Below are positions 21,501-33,304 of a stretch of 64,000 bases of DNA, one piece after another. Made by a program: the position numbers and the translations under genes. The stretch's first letter is position 1. Each line of letters starts with the position of its first letter. Origin of the DNA: Dicaeum eximium (Eukaryota; Chordata; Aves; Passeriformes; Dicaeidae). The stretch lies in the NCBI GenBank assembly GCA_013396995.1, contig VWZP01004506.1, positions 1,988,305-2,052,304 on the forward strand, in the 5' to 3' direction. The notes under the pieces are model-generated. The model made no database searches. It saw only the letters and a list, made by a program, of their open reading frames with translations, and was not told where the DNA came from.

Positions 21501-24500
21501 GTGTTTAGGGACAGTTAAGCAAGCTTGGGAATGCTTGGGTGGCATCACTGTAGAAATTTTGTGGATTACAGGTCTGCTTCAGTCTGTATTTATTTTAATT
21601 ATAAGTGAAGGTGGAACTCTGGATAACCATCTTCTTAACACATACATCAGAGTGTGAAGAAAAAACAAATCCTGCTAAGCTCTTAGATTTGGTGATATAA
21701 TGGACTGGTATTCATGTAAGGTGATTGTGTATTGTGGGTGAAATATTCCTCTGTCCTAAGGGCAGACATAGAGCCTGTGAACTGTTGGAAGTCTCAGGAA
21801 AGCTCTCAGGGTAGGGAGTGACAGCTAAAGGAGAGCCTAGGCCTTCTGCTGACTTTCTGCATGGGTGAATTTCAACATATGCAAAAAAATTGAAGTCTTT
21901 GATCTGCTTTAATTTGCTGCCTTTCTGTTTGGCTGAGCATCTCCTCTTTTGTGTTGGTTTCTTTTGGTGATGTGGGACTTTTTGGTTTGTTTTTATACTG
22001 AAATTGATGTTTTTCTCTTTTGGCATGCATAATATGTGTCTTTTTCTAAACCAGGAAGTCCTAACCTTTCCCTTAGGCCTTGGAAATGTCTCTCTATGTT
22101 TATTTCTAAAAGACTTATTTTTCTCTTGCATCTTTTGCCAAGGTAGAAAGTACAGCCCTGAATACAGCTTGCCTGGAGGGCCAGGAGGGCTGAAAACAGG
22201 CAGAAACTGCAACATTCCTCTGAAAAACTTGCTGCTGACCACTGGGAGATGCTGAGTACCTCAGGTATGATCCAGTATGACAACTGCTGTGTTCCTATAG
22301 AGTTTTCAGACTTACAGGATTTGTTGACTATTCCTGTAGGCTTCAGGGGTGTAGTTCTAACTACAGTTGGACAAATGAATATGTATATTAATTAGTTGAC
22401 CCTCCCTTTCTACTCTTAATGGACCAATTTTGATTTTAGCTCATATAAAGATTTATGGAACATCCCAGAGAGTCACACAGGTTGATAGTACATAGTGGCT
22501 TCAACAATTTTTCATGAACTCCTTATTTTGCAATCTGCAAATGCTGCCTGAACCACAGTACCTTTTATATAACCTTTCATTCAACAGCCACCAAGGGATT
22601 AACACAAATTAAAGGTGGGAAACAAATGAATAAATATGGAAAATATAAACATGAAAAATCTTAACTAGAGCAAATATCTGTGCATATTCCAGGGTTGTAG
22701 GCACTGAGGGGTGCATTTATTAGCTGGCTGAATTTGAATTAATATTTGCAAGCAACTAATTTTATTAGGGAATAGCTAGCTCAGCCCTTTAACCTTTCAG
22801 GGAAAGAGGTGAGGCAGAATCAAGGGCCTCTTGAAGCAAAGTTTTGTTACAGCTTTAGCTGACTTTAGGAAGCTTTTGAGCAGCACGTGGCATTATGCAG
22901 CAAGAGGACGCCAAACATATGTGCTCTGGAATATATCTCTTATCTGAAGAGAGTTGCTCTACATCATAAATCATATCCTGGCAGAAATTAGAATGAAGGC
23001 TAGAAATAAACAATTCCAGAAGGAAAAGAGTAGTGCTTCACAAGTTAAACTTGGGTATTACTTGTTTGGTAGCCAAATTTAAAACTATTTATTGAGTGAT
23101 GACTCAGGTTTTCACCTGTGATATGCTTTGAAAAAGCTGGAATCTTATTGAAGTAATTTCTTTGATGGAAGAAAGATGGTGCTATTATAAAATGTGACAG
23201 TTAACAATATCTTTGGGTGGGGGTGAGAGAAAGAGTCTGCCACAAAATAACTTGACTTTGCATAAGAAATTGCTGGCTCACATTATGAATTTATAAATAC
23301 AAACTTGCAGGGGGGCTACCTCATTAAATCAAATAAAAGCAGTGGGGGGGAAAAAAAGAAAAGCACTGAGAATCACTTTCCCTACTTCAGGCCCACGGGA
23401 AAAGCAGAACCATGTGAGGTGGAACACATTCCGCATTCAAGTTTTTGCTTCCTTTATGTGTGTGTTAATAATTTAAATAATTTTGAATGCATAAAGCCAA
23501 AATTTAAGTATTATACAAAGCTGGCAAATAATTTATCAACTGCAGAACAAATAATTGCCTTTAATTGAAAGGAATCCTTCTGCATTCTGCAACAATAACC
23601 TAATGACTGGGGCTGATAATAAAATTACCTGACTTCTTTAAGCCAGATCTCTAGAATAATGTAATACTCTAATATTTACATTATTAATTTGTTTATTCTT
23701 AAAATTCATTTTTATATATTAACTGAAAGCTTCATAGCTACTTTTTCTCCCTCCTTTGAACTGTTGCATTGATCTGCACCTCTCTATGTGCACACAGGCA
23801 AGGACACATGGCTGTATTCCCATATCAGGACACCTCTTGCTTCCCTGGTATGAATTGTGTTATTTTATTACATTGGATTGTAAGCCCTTGACTGTGGATT
23901 TCACTATGTGACCCTAACTAACACTGGCAAATGGAACTCAGTGAGGCTGCCTGAGTTCACTGAGACTGCTCACCCACTTACTAACACTAGGCATGTGCAC
24001 AAATCATCACAAGATTTAGCAAAAATGACAACAAAAAGTAAACACAAGAAAGAAAAGAAGAGGGAGGAAAAATGGTGATAGATATTTAAACATCATCATG
24101 CATCTGCATAAATGGTTTGTTGGAAGAAGCAGCTGATCATTGCTCATGGATATAGCTGTTGAAATTTGCAAAAAATGTGAAATTCTTTCCTAACAGTAAA
24201 AATAGCATTTTGATTTTTTTTATTACTTTATTTTTCTTTCTGCACTGGATTGTGCTGGTGGCAGGCTGCTTTTGGAAGGACAAGCTGAACTTTGCAGGAG
24301 ACTGAAGACCTCTGCACCACTGGGTACTGCAGCAGCCCAGGCAGCAGCAGTTCAAGCTTTATGATTGTCCTAGGTAGCCCTGAATGGGACAATTAATGTC
24401 TGTGAGCAGTTCTGTGCCTAATCTCTGTGGTGAGATTGTAAGAAGTGCTAGAATGCTCATTCTACTGATTTTTACTCTGCTACTTCTTGTTATATATGAT

Positions 24501-25959
24501 AGATGCAATGATAAATACCTACAGATAGGAGCTTGCATCCCCTGGCATCTGGGTTGAGGCCACCAAATCTGGCCATTATGACATGTCACTGATTTGCTCC
24601 TTCATCACTCCTATGGAGCTAGAACCTTCATTTTCCTCTAAGGCAAGAGTGAGTGGCAGTTCAAATTGATTTTTGCATGTGAAAAGCAGGAGATGTAAAT
24701 GACAGAAAGGTTAATGACAGGATAGATCATCTTTTAAAGCTTTCAGCTATTAGCATTCTTTCAAACTTTCTATCGTGCTTCAGATAAATGATTCAGGGGT
24801 TTTTTAGCTGTAGTCACAAGAACAGGACAGCTTTTGTGATGCTTGCTGACTCCTGTGTGAAAGCTCCAGGCATTGCTGGGGACATGTATTCCTCTTATGT
24901 TTGTTCTCTCTAGAATGATGTTTTTCCAACTGGGCAATAGGGGATATCAAAGGGAGCTTAGGCCCAGGGTTGTGTTGGGCTAGCAGCCACTCCTGTGATG
25001 CCAGTACTTCAGTGCCTGTGAGTGGGATGGCAGACTGGTGACCCTTTGCTGAAATGGCACTGGCAGTAAGATGGAGCAGACACAGCTGCATGTCTCTTTT
25101 ACCAAAGCAGCAGGGCCGAAGGTGGATGGAGCCCCAAGACACTCTCAGAGCCAGCTTGTTCTGACCGTGAGGTTGGATGCCTTTCAGAGGGAGCTTCTTT
25201 CCAGACTAAGGCTGCAGAAAACTGTGGCAGAGAAAAAGAACAAAACACAGGAACAATGTCAAAGCAAGGCTGGTGTAGTGGCAGAATCTCAGCCAATTAG
25301 TAGGTGGTGTTTAAATATTCAATAAATGCTCTAAAAGATACGTAGAGATGTGCCTTCACTTCTTCATAAGGAGGTCCTGCTGTGGCAGTGAGGGATGGTG
25401 GAAGCCAACAGCAATTACAAAAGCAATGTGTGAAATCCTGAGTGTAGCTGTGTGTTTCTGCAGCTGTGTGGGTGCTGCTGCTGGAGATGCTCTGGAAGTG
25501 AGATACAACGCAGAAATTGGTCAGCAGACACAAGAGAGACACATGGACAGTGCCAAAGTCAATGTGCAAAGCTGGCATCATAGTACTTATCCAAATGTTT
25601 CCTTCTGTAACTCTCTTTCTCAGAATTCTCTCTAGAATTCTCTAGAATTCTTTTCTAGACACATTTCACTCTGCAGACTTTCCCAAAATTTATATTCCTC
25701 CAAAACATTCCTTCTTTGTAAATGACACTATCTTTCTGTCTTGGGCCAAAAGGTTGCTTGCTACCTCACAGCTAGCAATGTGTATTATGTGGATTCATTT
25801 GTAGTCTGGACATTGGAAACATAACTGTAAAGGTTAACATAGCAAAATAGGAGAGTCATCTATGGCAGATATCTGTGGTGTTACAAAATCAGAGCCCAAA
25901 ATTTTGCTCAAAAGTACACAATATAGTTAATTACTGTTCATCTTCTCTTAGTAGTTATC
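15561..25959. other. Unannotated AT-rich DNA, no gene seen
   Basis: Ten kilobases with only short, non-conserved open frames. Noted: GT-rich alternation near 16,741-16,771, ATGCATGCATGC at about 19,210, and a restriction-like direct repeat of AGAATTCTCT at 25,622-25,651. The segment 23,280-23,720 is AT-rich, free of repeats and holds several TAATTA-type motifs, the look of conserved non-coding DNA, but this is only an impression. Confidence 0.5.
25622..25651. repeat. Short direct repeat, about 3 x 10 bp
   Basis: The units AGAATTCTCT, CTAGAATTCT and CTAGAATTCT run head to tail. Each contains the EcoRI-type palindrome GAATTC. Most likely slipped-strand replication. Confidence 0.75.
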
Positions 25960-26091
25960 TAGTGGTTAATATATCAATAATTGTAGGGCAAATACAGTGT
26001 GGTTACAATATATAGATCCTCTCCCTAGTGGTTATCATATCAACAATTGTAGGCCAACTACAGTGCAGTTAAAATATATAGTTTCTCTCCC
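25960..26091. repeat. 66-bp tandem duplication
   Basis: Copy one at 25,960-26,025 and copy two at 26,026-26,091 are the same length and mostly identical: both start TAGTGGTTA, include ATTGTAGG and TACAGTG, and end CTCTCCC. A further degenerate partial unit may precede them near 25,938. Their divergence suggests an old duplication. Confidence 0.85.
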
Positions 26092-26643
26092 TCATTAATT
26101 ATTATTTTTATTTAAATAATGAGGTTCCAACATGAGCATGCTGGTTGACTCAAAATTTCAATACAAATAAAAAAATGAGGGAATAATTCCAAACTAAACT
26201 ACATAATGCCATGTGAATCTTGGGCAGAGGGATGTCTTATATCCTTTGGAAATAATCACACTACCTGTGGAATTGACTGATGAGGGTTTGGATATTGTTT
26301 CTAAAGAGTGGGATAAAGTAGCCTCTGGGGCTCAGAGAAGTTTCCAAGCTGTTGAATATTCATAAGGAACTTTATTGTTCTGATGAACAGATGCAGTGGT
26401 GTAGCTGTGTAAAAGCCACTGGCTTTGGAATCCACGCTGCACGATGACGTTCGTATTTTTGTGATAGTCTAAACACACAATTCCCTAAGGCTGTGACATC
26501 TGAGTGCAGATTTTGCAAGATTTAGAAAGAAAATTCTGACTGGAGTGTTTTGGTTTTTTTCCATCAGAAATTTAAAATCTTGTCAGAGACATGCAGTGAA
26601 AAATACATCTACCGTGAAGATGGCCAGGAGTACAAAGAGCCCT

Positions 26644-26655
<12 letters not shown>
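26092..26655. other. Unannotated spacer
   Basis: AT-rich at first, then mixed sequence leading into the microsatellite. No gene, repeat family or RNA recognised. Confidence 0.5.
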
Positions 26656-26680
<25 letters not shown>

Positions 26681-26842
26681 CAAAACAAAACAAAACAAAA
26701 CAAAACAAAACAAAACAAAACAAAACAAAACAAAACAAAACAAAACAAAACAAAACAAAACAAAACAAAAAAAAAAACAAACAAAAAAAAAAAACAACAA
26801 AAAACCCAAACAAACAAACAAAAAAAAAACAAACAAAAAAAC
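26656..26842. repeat. (CAAAA)23 microsatellite with degenerate A-rich tail
   Basis: Bases 26,656-26,770 are 23 uninterrupted CAAAA units. Bases 26,771-26,842 continue as irregular A runs broken by CAAA and CAACA. The long frames here (Lys-Thr-Gln-Asn on one strand, Phe-Val-Leu-Cys on the other) come from the period-5 repeat and are not genes. An A-rich array like this can grow from a retroposon tail, but I see no element body directly to its left. Confidence 0.97.
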
Positions 26843-27534
26843 CCCACAGCATTAAGATTTGAGTGTTGCAGCTATACAGGAGGACATCTGAACCTCACTG
26901 AGAAACACAAGTAATTAAGAGACCATGCATGTAAAATAAGCCTTTGAATGATTACTCACACATCTAAACCCAAAATTCTCAATTAAAATGATGGTAAGAT
27001 ATATAGTGAAACATCATTTTGAATTTGCCAATCTGCATGAAAAGAGACATTTGTCAAAACCAAGACCTCCTCAAAACAAACCTGTTTCATTCCACCAGAG
27101 ACAGAGATTACTGATGTATCCTAATGGAGGTGTCATTTCTTCATAACTGAGAATAAACTGTGAGGTTTATAGAATAGCATATCTAGACCAATATGTTAAT
27201 AATACTCTGCTAAATTTTCTGTTTGCACAGAACACCTTTGAGTACAGTAAGGTGCAATTGAATATGAATAAATATTGAAACTCTTCAAAACTCCTGTTAA
27301 TTTGGCAACTGTTCTAGATCAACCTGAATCATATGCACTTAGATGAAGTTGTCGTGTCTTCACAAAAGGAGATGTGTTCAGTCCTGAACTAAGACCTAAC
27401 TCCAACCTCCTAAAATGCCAGGAGTTTTCATGTGTATTCTACTGCTCTGACTTTTCAATTGCTACAGCCTATCACTAAAGCACAGAATCTTAAGATGAGA
27501 CAGACATTCTAAATGTTTGGTGACATAACATTAA
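26843..27534. other. Unannotated AT-rich spacer
   Basis: No open frame of note and no recognisable repeat between the microsatellite and the CR1 cluster. Confidence 0.5.
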
Positions 27535-27780
27535 ATCATAAAACCATACAATCCTTAAGGTTGGGAAAAAACCTCCAAGACCATCAAGTCCAACTGTCAA
27601 TCTAACATCAGCATCATGTTCACCACTAAACCACATCTCTACGTGCCGTATCCACACATTTTTTTAACACTTTCAGGATGGTGACTCCGGTCACCAGACT
27701 TCCCTTCCAATGCTGACAACCCTTTCCATGAAGAAATTTTTCCTGATACCTAATCTGAACCTCCTCTGTCAGAAGACTAA
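27535..27780 (-). mobile_element. CR1 LINE 3'-end fragment
   Basis: On the + strand: AAACCATACAATCCTTAAGG, ACCATCAAGTCCAACTGTC, ACCACTAAACCACATCTC, then AGAAATTTTTCCTGATACC and CTAATCTGAACCTCC. These are the successive blocks of an avian CR1 3' region read backwards, so the element lies on the - strand and is 5'-truncated. Confidence 0.9.
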
Positions 27781-27832
27781 GATCAGACATTATTAACTAG
27801 ATTCATATTACAGGATCAACAGCCCAGCATAA

Positions 27833-28200
27833 GTGCATCAACACCAATGCACACAGCATGGGTAATGAACAGGAGGGGCTGGAAGCCACTGTGCAGCAGG
27901 AAAACTGTGACACAGCTGTCATCATGGAAACATGGTGGGATGACTCACACAACTGGAGTGCTGCAATGGATGGCTATAAACTCTCTAGCAGAGACAGGCA
28001 AAGGAGAGATGGTGGGGTAGCCCTGTGTGTTAGGGAGAGTTTTGACTGTCTAGAGCTTGATGATGGTGATGAAAGGGTGAAGAGTTTATGGATAAGAGCC
28101 AGGAGGAAAGCCAACACACAGCTGTCATGATGGGAGTGTGTTACAGACCACCCAAGAAGGATGAAGAAGCAAACAAAATACTCTATAAGCATCTGGGAGA
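27833..28200 (+). mobile_element. CR1 LINE, endonuclease part of ORF2 (left part of split element)
   Basis: The frame at 27,858-28,130 reads MGNEQEGLEATVQQENCD, METWWDDSHNWSAAMDGYKL and GGVALCVRESFDCLELDD. This is the apurinic-type endonuclease domain of CR1 ORF2, which nicks target DNA for target-primed reverse transcription. ETWWD and the following blocks are typical. The frame ends in a stop near 28,130 and has lost codons. It is cut at 28,200 by an opposite-strand CR1 and resumes at about 28,688. Confidence 0.9.
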
Positions 28201-28687
28201 ATCATAGAACCATAGAAAATGTTGAATTGAAGGGGATCAGGATCATCGAGCCCAGCTCCTGGCCCTGCACAGGAAACTCTAAGACTCACACCATGTGACT
28301 GAGACTGTTGTCTGAATACTTCTTGAACTCTGACAGGCTTGGTGCTGTGAGCACTTCCCTGGGGAGCCTGTTGCAGTGCTTAATCACTGGGTAAAGACCT
28401 TTTCCTGATCTCCAATCTAAACCTTCCCTGACTCAGCTTCATGCCACTTCCTTGGGTCCTGTCACTGGTTACAAGAGTGAAGAGATCAGTGCCCCCCCCT
28501 CCACTCTCCCTTGTAAGGATATGGAAGAGCACAGTGAGGTCTCCCCTCAGCCTCCTCTTCTCCAGGCTCAACAGAACAAGTGACCTCAGCCACCCCCCAT
28601 ACGGCTTCCCTGCCACCTCCTCACCATCCTCATGCAATCCTTTGGATGCTCTCTAATAACTTAACATCTTTCCCCTTGTTCTTTTAT
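28201..28687 (-). mobile_element. CR1 LINE inserted on - strand within another CR1
   Basis: Starting ATCATAGAACCATAGAAAAT and continuing through GCCCAGCTCCTGGCCCTGCACAGG, CTTCCCTGGGGAGCCTGTT, CTCCAATCTAAACC and CTCCTCTTCTCCAGGCTCAA (+ strand), this is the reverse complement of a CR1 3' region. It sits exactly where the surrounding + strand CR1 is interrupted, so it is the younger insertion. The right border is approximate. CR1 insertions rarely leave clear target duplications and none is obvious here. Confidence 0.85.
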
Positions 28688-29437
28688 TCTTGTCTCTGGC
28701 CTTGTTCCCTTCAAGTTACCAGCTGTCTGCTGCAAATACAAGACACCGGAAAGAAAAGAAATCTGGAAATTCCTGGACTATGTGGAAGAGAACTTCCTGA
28801 TACAACAGTGAGGGGGTCAACTTGGGAACATATCAACCAGATCTGCTATCTGAACAGAGAAGGACTTTTGGTTGCCAAAGGCAATCTTGGGCAAAGTGAT
28901 CATGAAATGATACAACTCTCAGTTCTTTAGAAGATTCTCAATTCTCAAAGAACCTCATATCATATCATCATATTTCTGGATGGCAGACTTTGTACTGTTT
29001 AGGAGATTGGTTAACAGAGTCTTCTCGGAGGCAGTCCTGAAGTGCAAAGGAGTCCAGGAAGGTGGAACATTCTTCAAGAAGGAAATCCTAAAGGTGCAGG
29101 AGCAGTCTGCCCTCATGTGCCAAAAGATGAGATGGTGGGGAAGAAGACCAGCCTGACAGATCAGAGAGCTTTGGCTGGAACTCAGGAAGGAAAAGAGTTT
29201 TGACCTTTGGAAGAAGGGACATGAAACTCAGGTGGACTACAAGGATGTTGTGAGGTTAATGCAGTGAGAAAATTAGAAGGGCTTTGGCCACAGAACTTAG
29301 TCTACCTACTGCTGTAAAAGGCAATAAAAATGTTTATATAAATACATTAACAACAAAGGGACACCTAAGGAGAACCTTCATCATTTATGGGATGCCTTGG
29401 AGACATAATAACAGAAGATATGAAAAGGCTGAGATGC
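28688..29437 (+). mobile_element. CR1 LINE, continuation of split element (endonuclease end to linker)
   Basis: Sequence resumes the + strand CR1: CTGTCTGCTGCAAATACAAG matches the conserved block after the endonuclease motif, then an INQICYLNREGLL and GQSDHEMIQLSVL segment, then ADFVLFRRLV-, QSALMC- and DYKDVVRLM-like blocks up to a KAEM segment. Several frames are broken. It stops before the reverse transcriptase motifs, which are missing. Confidence 0.85.
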
Positions 29438-30021
29438 ATGGCATCCTGCCTGGTATCAGGGATAGTGTGGCCAGCAGGACCAGGGCAGGATTGTCCCCCT
29501 GTGCTTGGCTCTGGTGAGGCCACACCTCAAATCCTGTGTCCAGGATTTGGGGCTCTCACTACAAGAAAGACATTGAGGGCCTGGAGTGTCCAGAGAAGGG
29601 TAACAAAGCTGGGGAAGGGACTGGAGCACAAGTCCTGAGAGGAGCAACTGAGGGAGCTGGGAGTGTTTAGCCTGGAAGAAAGGAGACCCAGGGGAGACCT
29701 TGCCACTCTCTACAACCACAGGAGGCTGCAGCCAGGCAAGGGTTGGTCTCTTCTCCCAGGGCGCAAACAGAGGAAATGGCCTCAAGTTTCATCAGGGAAG
29801 GTTTAGATTGGATATTAGGAAAAAATTCTTCACCAGTAGTGTTATCAAGCATTGGAAAAGGCTGCCCAGGGGAGTGGTGGAGTCACCATTCCTGGAGGTA
29901 TTTGAAAGATGTGTAGATGTAGCATTTAGGTTTAGTGGTGAACTTGGCAGTGTTGTATGAAGGGTTGGACTTGCTGATCCTAAAGGTCTTCTCCAAACTA
30001 AATGAGTCTATGGTTCCATGG
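29438..30021 (+). mobile_element. CR1 LINE, 3' region of the same or adjoining element
   Basis: From TGGCATCCTGCCTGGTATC through the CCAGAGAAGGGTAACAAAGC, GAGCTGGGAGTGTTTAGCC and TTAGATTGGATATTAGGAAA blocks to GGTTGGACTTGCTGATCCTA at the 3' end, this is the classic CR1 ORF2 end plus 3' untranslated region. It joins at 29,437 to the linker region with the whole reverse transcriptase core absent, so either an internal deletion occurred or two CR1s abut. Confidence 0.9.
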
Positions 30022-30084
30022 CTAAATATAAAATGTTTGAGAAGTGATTTTTTTTTTTTTTTGAGAATGTGCTTCAACACTGAA

Positions 30085-30490
30085 AAAGCACCAGGAGACT
30101 AGAAAACACTAATTATGTTTACGTCACATAAGAGAAGAGTCTGGAAAAGATGATGAAAATTAAGTTCATTAAATCCAACAACAGTATTAAGATATTTTTG
30201 AGATAATGTTCACAGAGAGTTTAAAGCTGCATTTGGAGAATGAAAATGTAATAAGAATGAATGAGCATGGGCTTGGGAAGAAGAAATTATGACAAACAAT
30301 TCTGATTACATTTTTAAATGGACTAATGATTGGCTTACATAGAAAGAAGCCTGGTAGACATTTTACAGATGGATTTTCAGGGAAGCTCTCAACAAGGTTT
30401 CACATGATGGATTACTGCATAAAGCCTTCTAAATATGGATTAGGGATGAATGCTTAAGATGTCTAAGGAATTGCTTAGAAGATAAAAATG
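30085..30490 (+). mobile_element. Old, diverged CR1 LINE fragment (reverse transcriptase region)
   Basis: Blocks such as GAGCATGGGCTTGGGAAGAA, TTATGACAAACAATTCTGAT, TACAGATGGATTTTCAGGGA and CAACAAGGTTTCACATGATG follow the order of the reverse transcriptase section of old amniote CR1 families. It is far more decayed than its neighbours. Family identity is by pattern memory. Confidence 0.5.
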
Positions 30491-30944
30491 GAGGAATTAA
30501 AAGTGCATTTTTGTTCACCCGGGCTAGGATCTTTCATGGGAGTCCTTTTAGTGTCTTCAGCAGGACTTATATCAGGACTGTCATGTGAAGCAGAGGCCCA
30601 CAGGGCCCTTGATGGATGGCTGTGTGCCCTCATATTGGTAATTTAGATGGTGCTGTAATACAGGAGAGTGACATTTCAAGTAGCTGACATGGGCTGTTTT
30701 AATACCATGTGGTAGAATATAATTCAAGGAGCTCTGAAGAAGTTCTGGACACACAGGTACTTCTACATTTTTAGCACAGGAGTTAGCAGGGCTCAAAGGT
30801 AGAGCTTTTGAAGGCATAAGCCAGGCTTGCCAGTGATAAGCAATGAGATGGCACACCAAAACTTGAGGAACTGAGTGTTAGTACAGTCCCACAATCTGCT
30901 CCATGAGGTGTTGTCTACCATGAAACACACTTGGAATTGGCTTC
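30491..30944. other. Unannotated spacer between CR1 copies
   Basis: No gene or repeat recognised. Confidence 0.5.
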
Positions 30945-31375
30945 TCTGCCAATGCACGCAGCATGAGGAACAAACAAGGAGTTTGAAGCTTTGGCCTGGT
31001 CTGAGAGATTTGACATCACTGGCATAAGGAAAATCTGATGGGATGAGCCCTGTGAGTGCGGTGCCCTATTGGATGGTTACAGGCTCCTCAGGAGGGACAG
31101 GCAGGCCAGGCCAGCCGGGGGGTGATGTTGGATATTAGGGAAAGGTTCCACCCCCAGAGGGTGGCTGGGCCCTGGAATGGGCTCCCTGGGAAAGTGATCT
31201 CAGCACCAGACCTCACAGAGTTCAAGAAGCATTTGAACCACGCTCTCAGGCACGGGATGGGATCCTTGGGGATGGTCCTGGGCAGGGCTAATTGTTGGAC
31301 TCTGTGATGCTTGTGGGTTCCTCCTCCCCAATCTGCATGGTCTGTGATTTTGTGATTTTGTGATTCTGTGAAATG
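30945..31375 (+). mobile_element. Internally deleted CR1 LINE with TGTGATTT tail
   Basis: It opens with an endonuclease-like stretch (AATGCACGCAGCATGAGG, GGCCTGGTCTGAGAGATTTG, GGTTACAGGCTCCTCAGGAG) and jumps near 31,120 straight to the 3' region (TTGGATATTAGGGAAAGGTT, CTGGAATGGGCTCCCTGG, GAGTTCAAGAAGCATTTG). It ends with tandem TGTGATTT units at about 31,341-31,372. All reverse transcriptase sequence is missing. The terminal repeats mark the true CR1 3' end. Confidence 0.88.
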
Positions 31376-32899
31376 AGCTAATATGAGAGGATGAGGAATC
31401 TGAATCTGTTATAAATGATCAATTCACAGTGGGCTTGTAGGACTCTATTTTAAGAAATTTGTATTGCTGACCATTTAAAGTTTAGGCCAGTAGATTGTAT
31501 TTCTACTTATTCAGTTAAATCGCTCTGGGAAAAGGTGTTCTTGGTCTGGCATGCAGAAGAAAGATGACTATTTTAAAACACTATATCTAAGGCTCATCAG
31601 AATAAATCATCACCTTCCAATACAGCTAAGGGAACTAATTCCTAGAGAACTGAAACAATTTGCCCCACAGGTCCACTGCACAGCTGGGAGCAGAGTTAAT
31701 GTCTTATAAGGCTGGATAAAATGCCCCATTCACTACTCTAATTAGAAAATTGTATCAGTTTAAGAACAATAAATGATACAGTCTTGAAGATGGTAAGAGA
31801 AATATGCACATTCAGCATATAGCCCTGTCTCCAGAATGAAACTGAGCTTGTGAGAACTGGTGTGACTTATATTTAATTGAAAAAATTCACACTTCAAAAA
31901 AATTTAATTGATTACATAATATTTTTGAACTGCTAAAGAACCGGTACAAATTTTGGAAGTTTCAAAAGAATCAGAAAGAAAGAAATTAAATTATCACTCT
32001 AATCTGTTCAATAGTTTTTACATAGACATAAGAAGTAACTATATTTTCTCCTCTGAACTTGTATTTTGAGAAGATGCAAAATGCAAGCAAGTATGTGGAA
32101 GTGTCAAAATTCCTTTGGTTTCAGTTATGGAGTTCTGAGTACACTGGTATACCATGAGACTTGTGCAGGCTTTTTAAAAAGGAGTTTATTTTACTAAAAA
32201 GTGTCTCTTGGTTGTCTCATCGTCTTATTTGCCTTTTCAGTTACTTCTTTAAAGGTGTTGAACAGTTTGGGGATAGTTTTGGTATAAAAGCATGTTTTGG
32301 TCTATTAAAATACTTCACATCTAGAGCAGATGTTTTGGAAATCTGAAATCTAATATTTCCTAAAATATAAAACAAGGATTAGTGGGAGCAGAGATGGATG
32401 GAGAATTGGCAGGTGACAATCATAAGTGCTCAGAAAAATTTAAGGATTAATTTGTCCTATGTACATTAACTTAGATCCAAAGTAGTGGGTGATAGGAACA
32501 ACTAAAAATACTTGCAGAGAAAATAACCTGGGAAATACTGACAGAATAAAGAAGTGTCCCTTTGTTTCCCTCTTGTAACTACAGTGGCCACACTGCATAT
32601 AGAGATTTCACTTTGCTGTTGGTATTTTTTGGTGTACAATTTGTTTGATTTAAAGACCAAAGAATTGAGCCTGTAAATACAAAGCTCCAGATTTTACATC
32701 CTCTTAGAAGACCTGACTGTTTAATATACAGATCCAAACTCTATAAATACCTTCTAACATAAATCCTGCTTTGACTTAGCCTGTACATATTTTCAAACAT
32801 CGATGATGATAGAAATATGCATTTTGATTAGAGGAACAAGAAAATAATTTCATGATTTTAGGAAATTAGTTTAGGAAGAAAAAAAACCAAAAACTGTAA
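31376..32899. other. Unannotated AT-rich DNA, no gene seen
   Basis: Only short scattered open frames. No recognised repeat. Confidence 0.5.
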
Positions 32900-33062
32900 G
32901 GATGTTCAGCACTGGATAAGGTGCCCAGAGAGCCTGTGTAATCTTCATCCTTAGACAGGTTCAAAACTAGTCTTGCCATGACCCAGATCTAGCTTTCAAG
33001 GTAGTCCTGCTTTGGTCAGGAGATCTCCTCTGATATTAATCTTTATGTGTTTCTGTGACACC
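32900..33062 (+). mobile_element. CR1 LINE 3'-end fragment
   Basis: ATGTTCAGCACTGGATAAGG, CCCAGAGAGCCTGTGTAATC, TTCATCCTTAGACAGGTTCA and GGTAGTCCTGCTTTGGTCAG are successive diverged blocks of the CR1 3' region, ending in TGTTTCTGTGACACC. On the + strand and strongly 5'-truncated. Confidence 0.75.
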
Positions 33063-33304
33063 TGGATTTTTTTTAATTTTTGCTTTTCAAGCATATCAAC
33101 CTATTTAATTCATATAAGAAGAAAATGATGGTAAAAACATTTTTAGGGTAATGTTATCAGGTAAATTTTCTCAAGCTTGTAAAGTTTAAAAATATTTCGA
33201 GATATTTCTTGTGTTTATGGGACAGTAGCCACCATTAAATTGTCTTTTAGTTTGATGTTGAAGGGTTAGGAGTTACAATGTGACCAGTACATAGTCAAAC
33301 CTAC

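Noticed and set aside
21712..22242. 176-codon open frame on the - strand
   Set aside because: No recognisable domain, composition like the surrounding non-coding DNA, overlapped by open frames on the other strand.
26545..26862. Long open frames of repeated Lys-Thr-Gln-Asn (+) and Phe-Val-Leu-Cys (-)
   Set aside because: They are produced by the CAAAA pentamer array, which is open in all frames; not genes.
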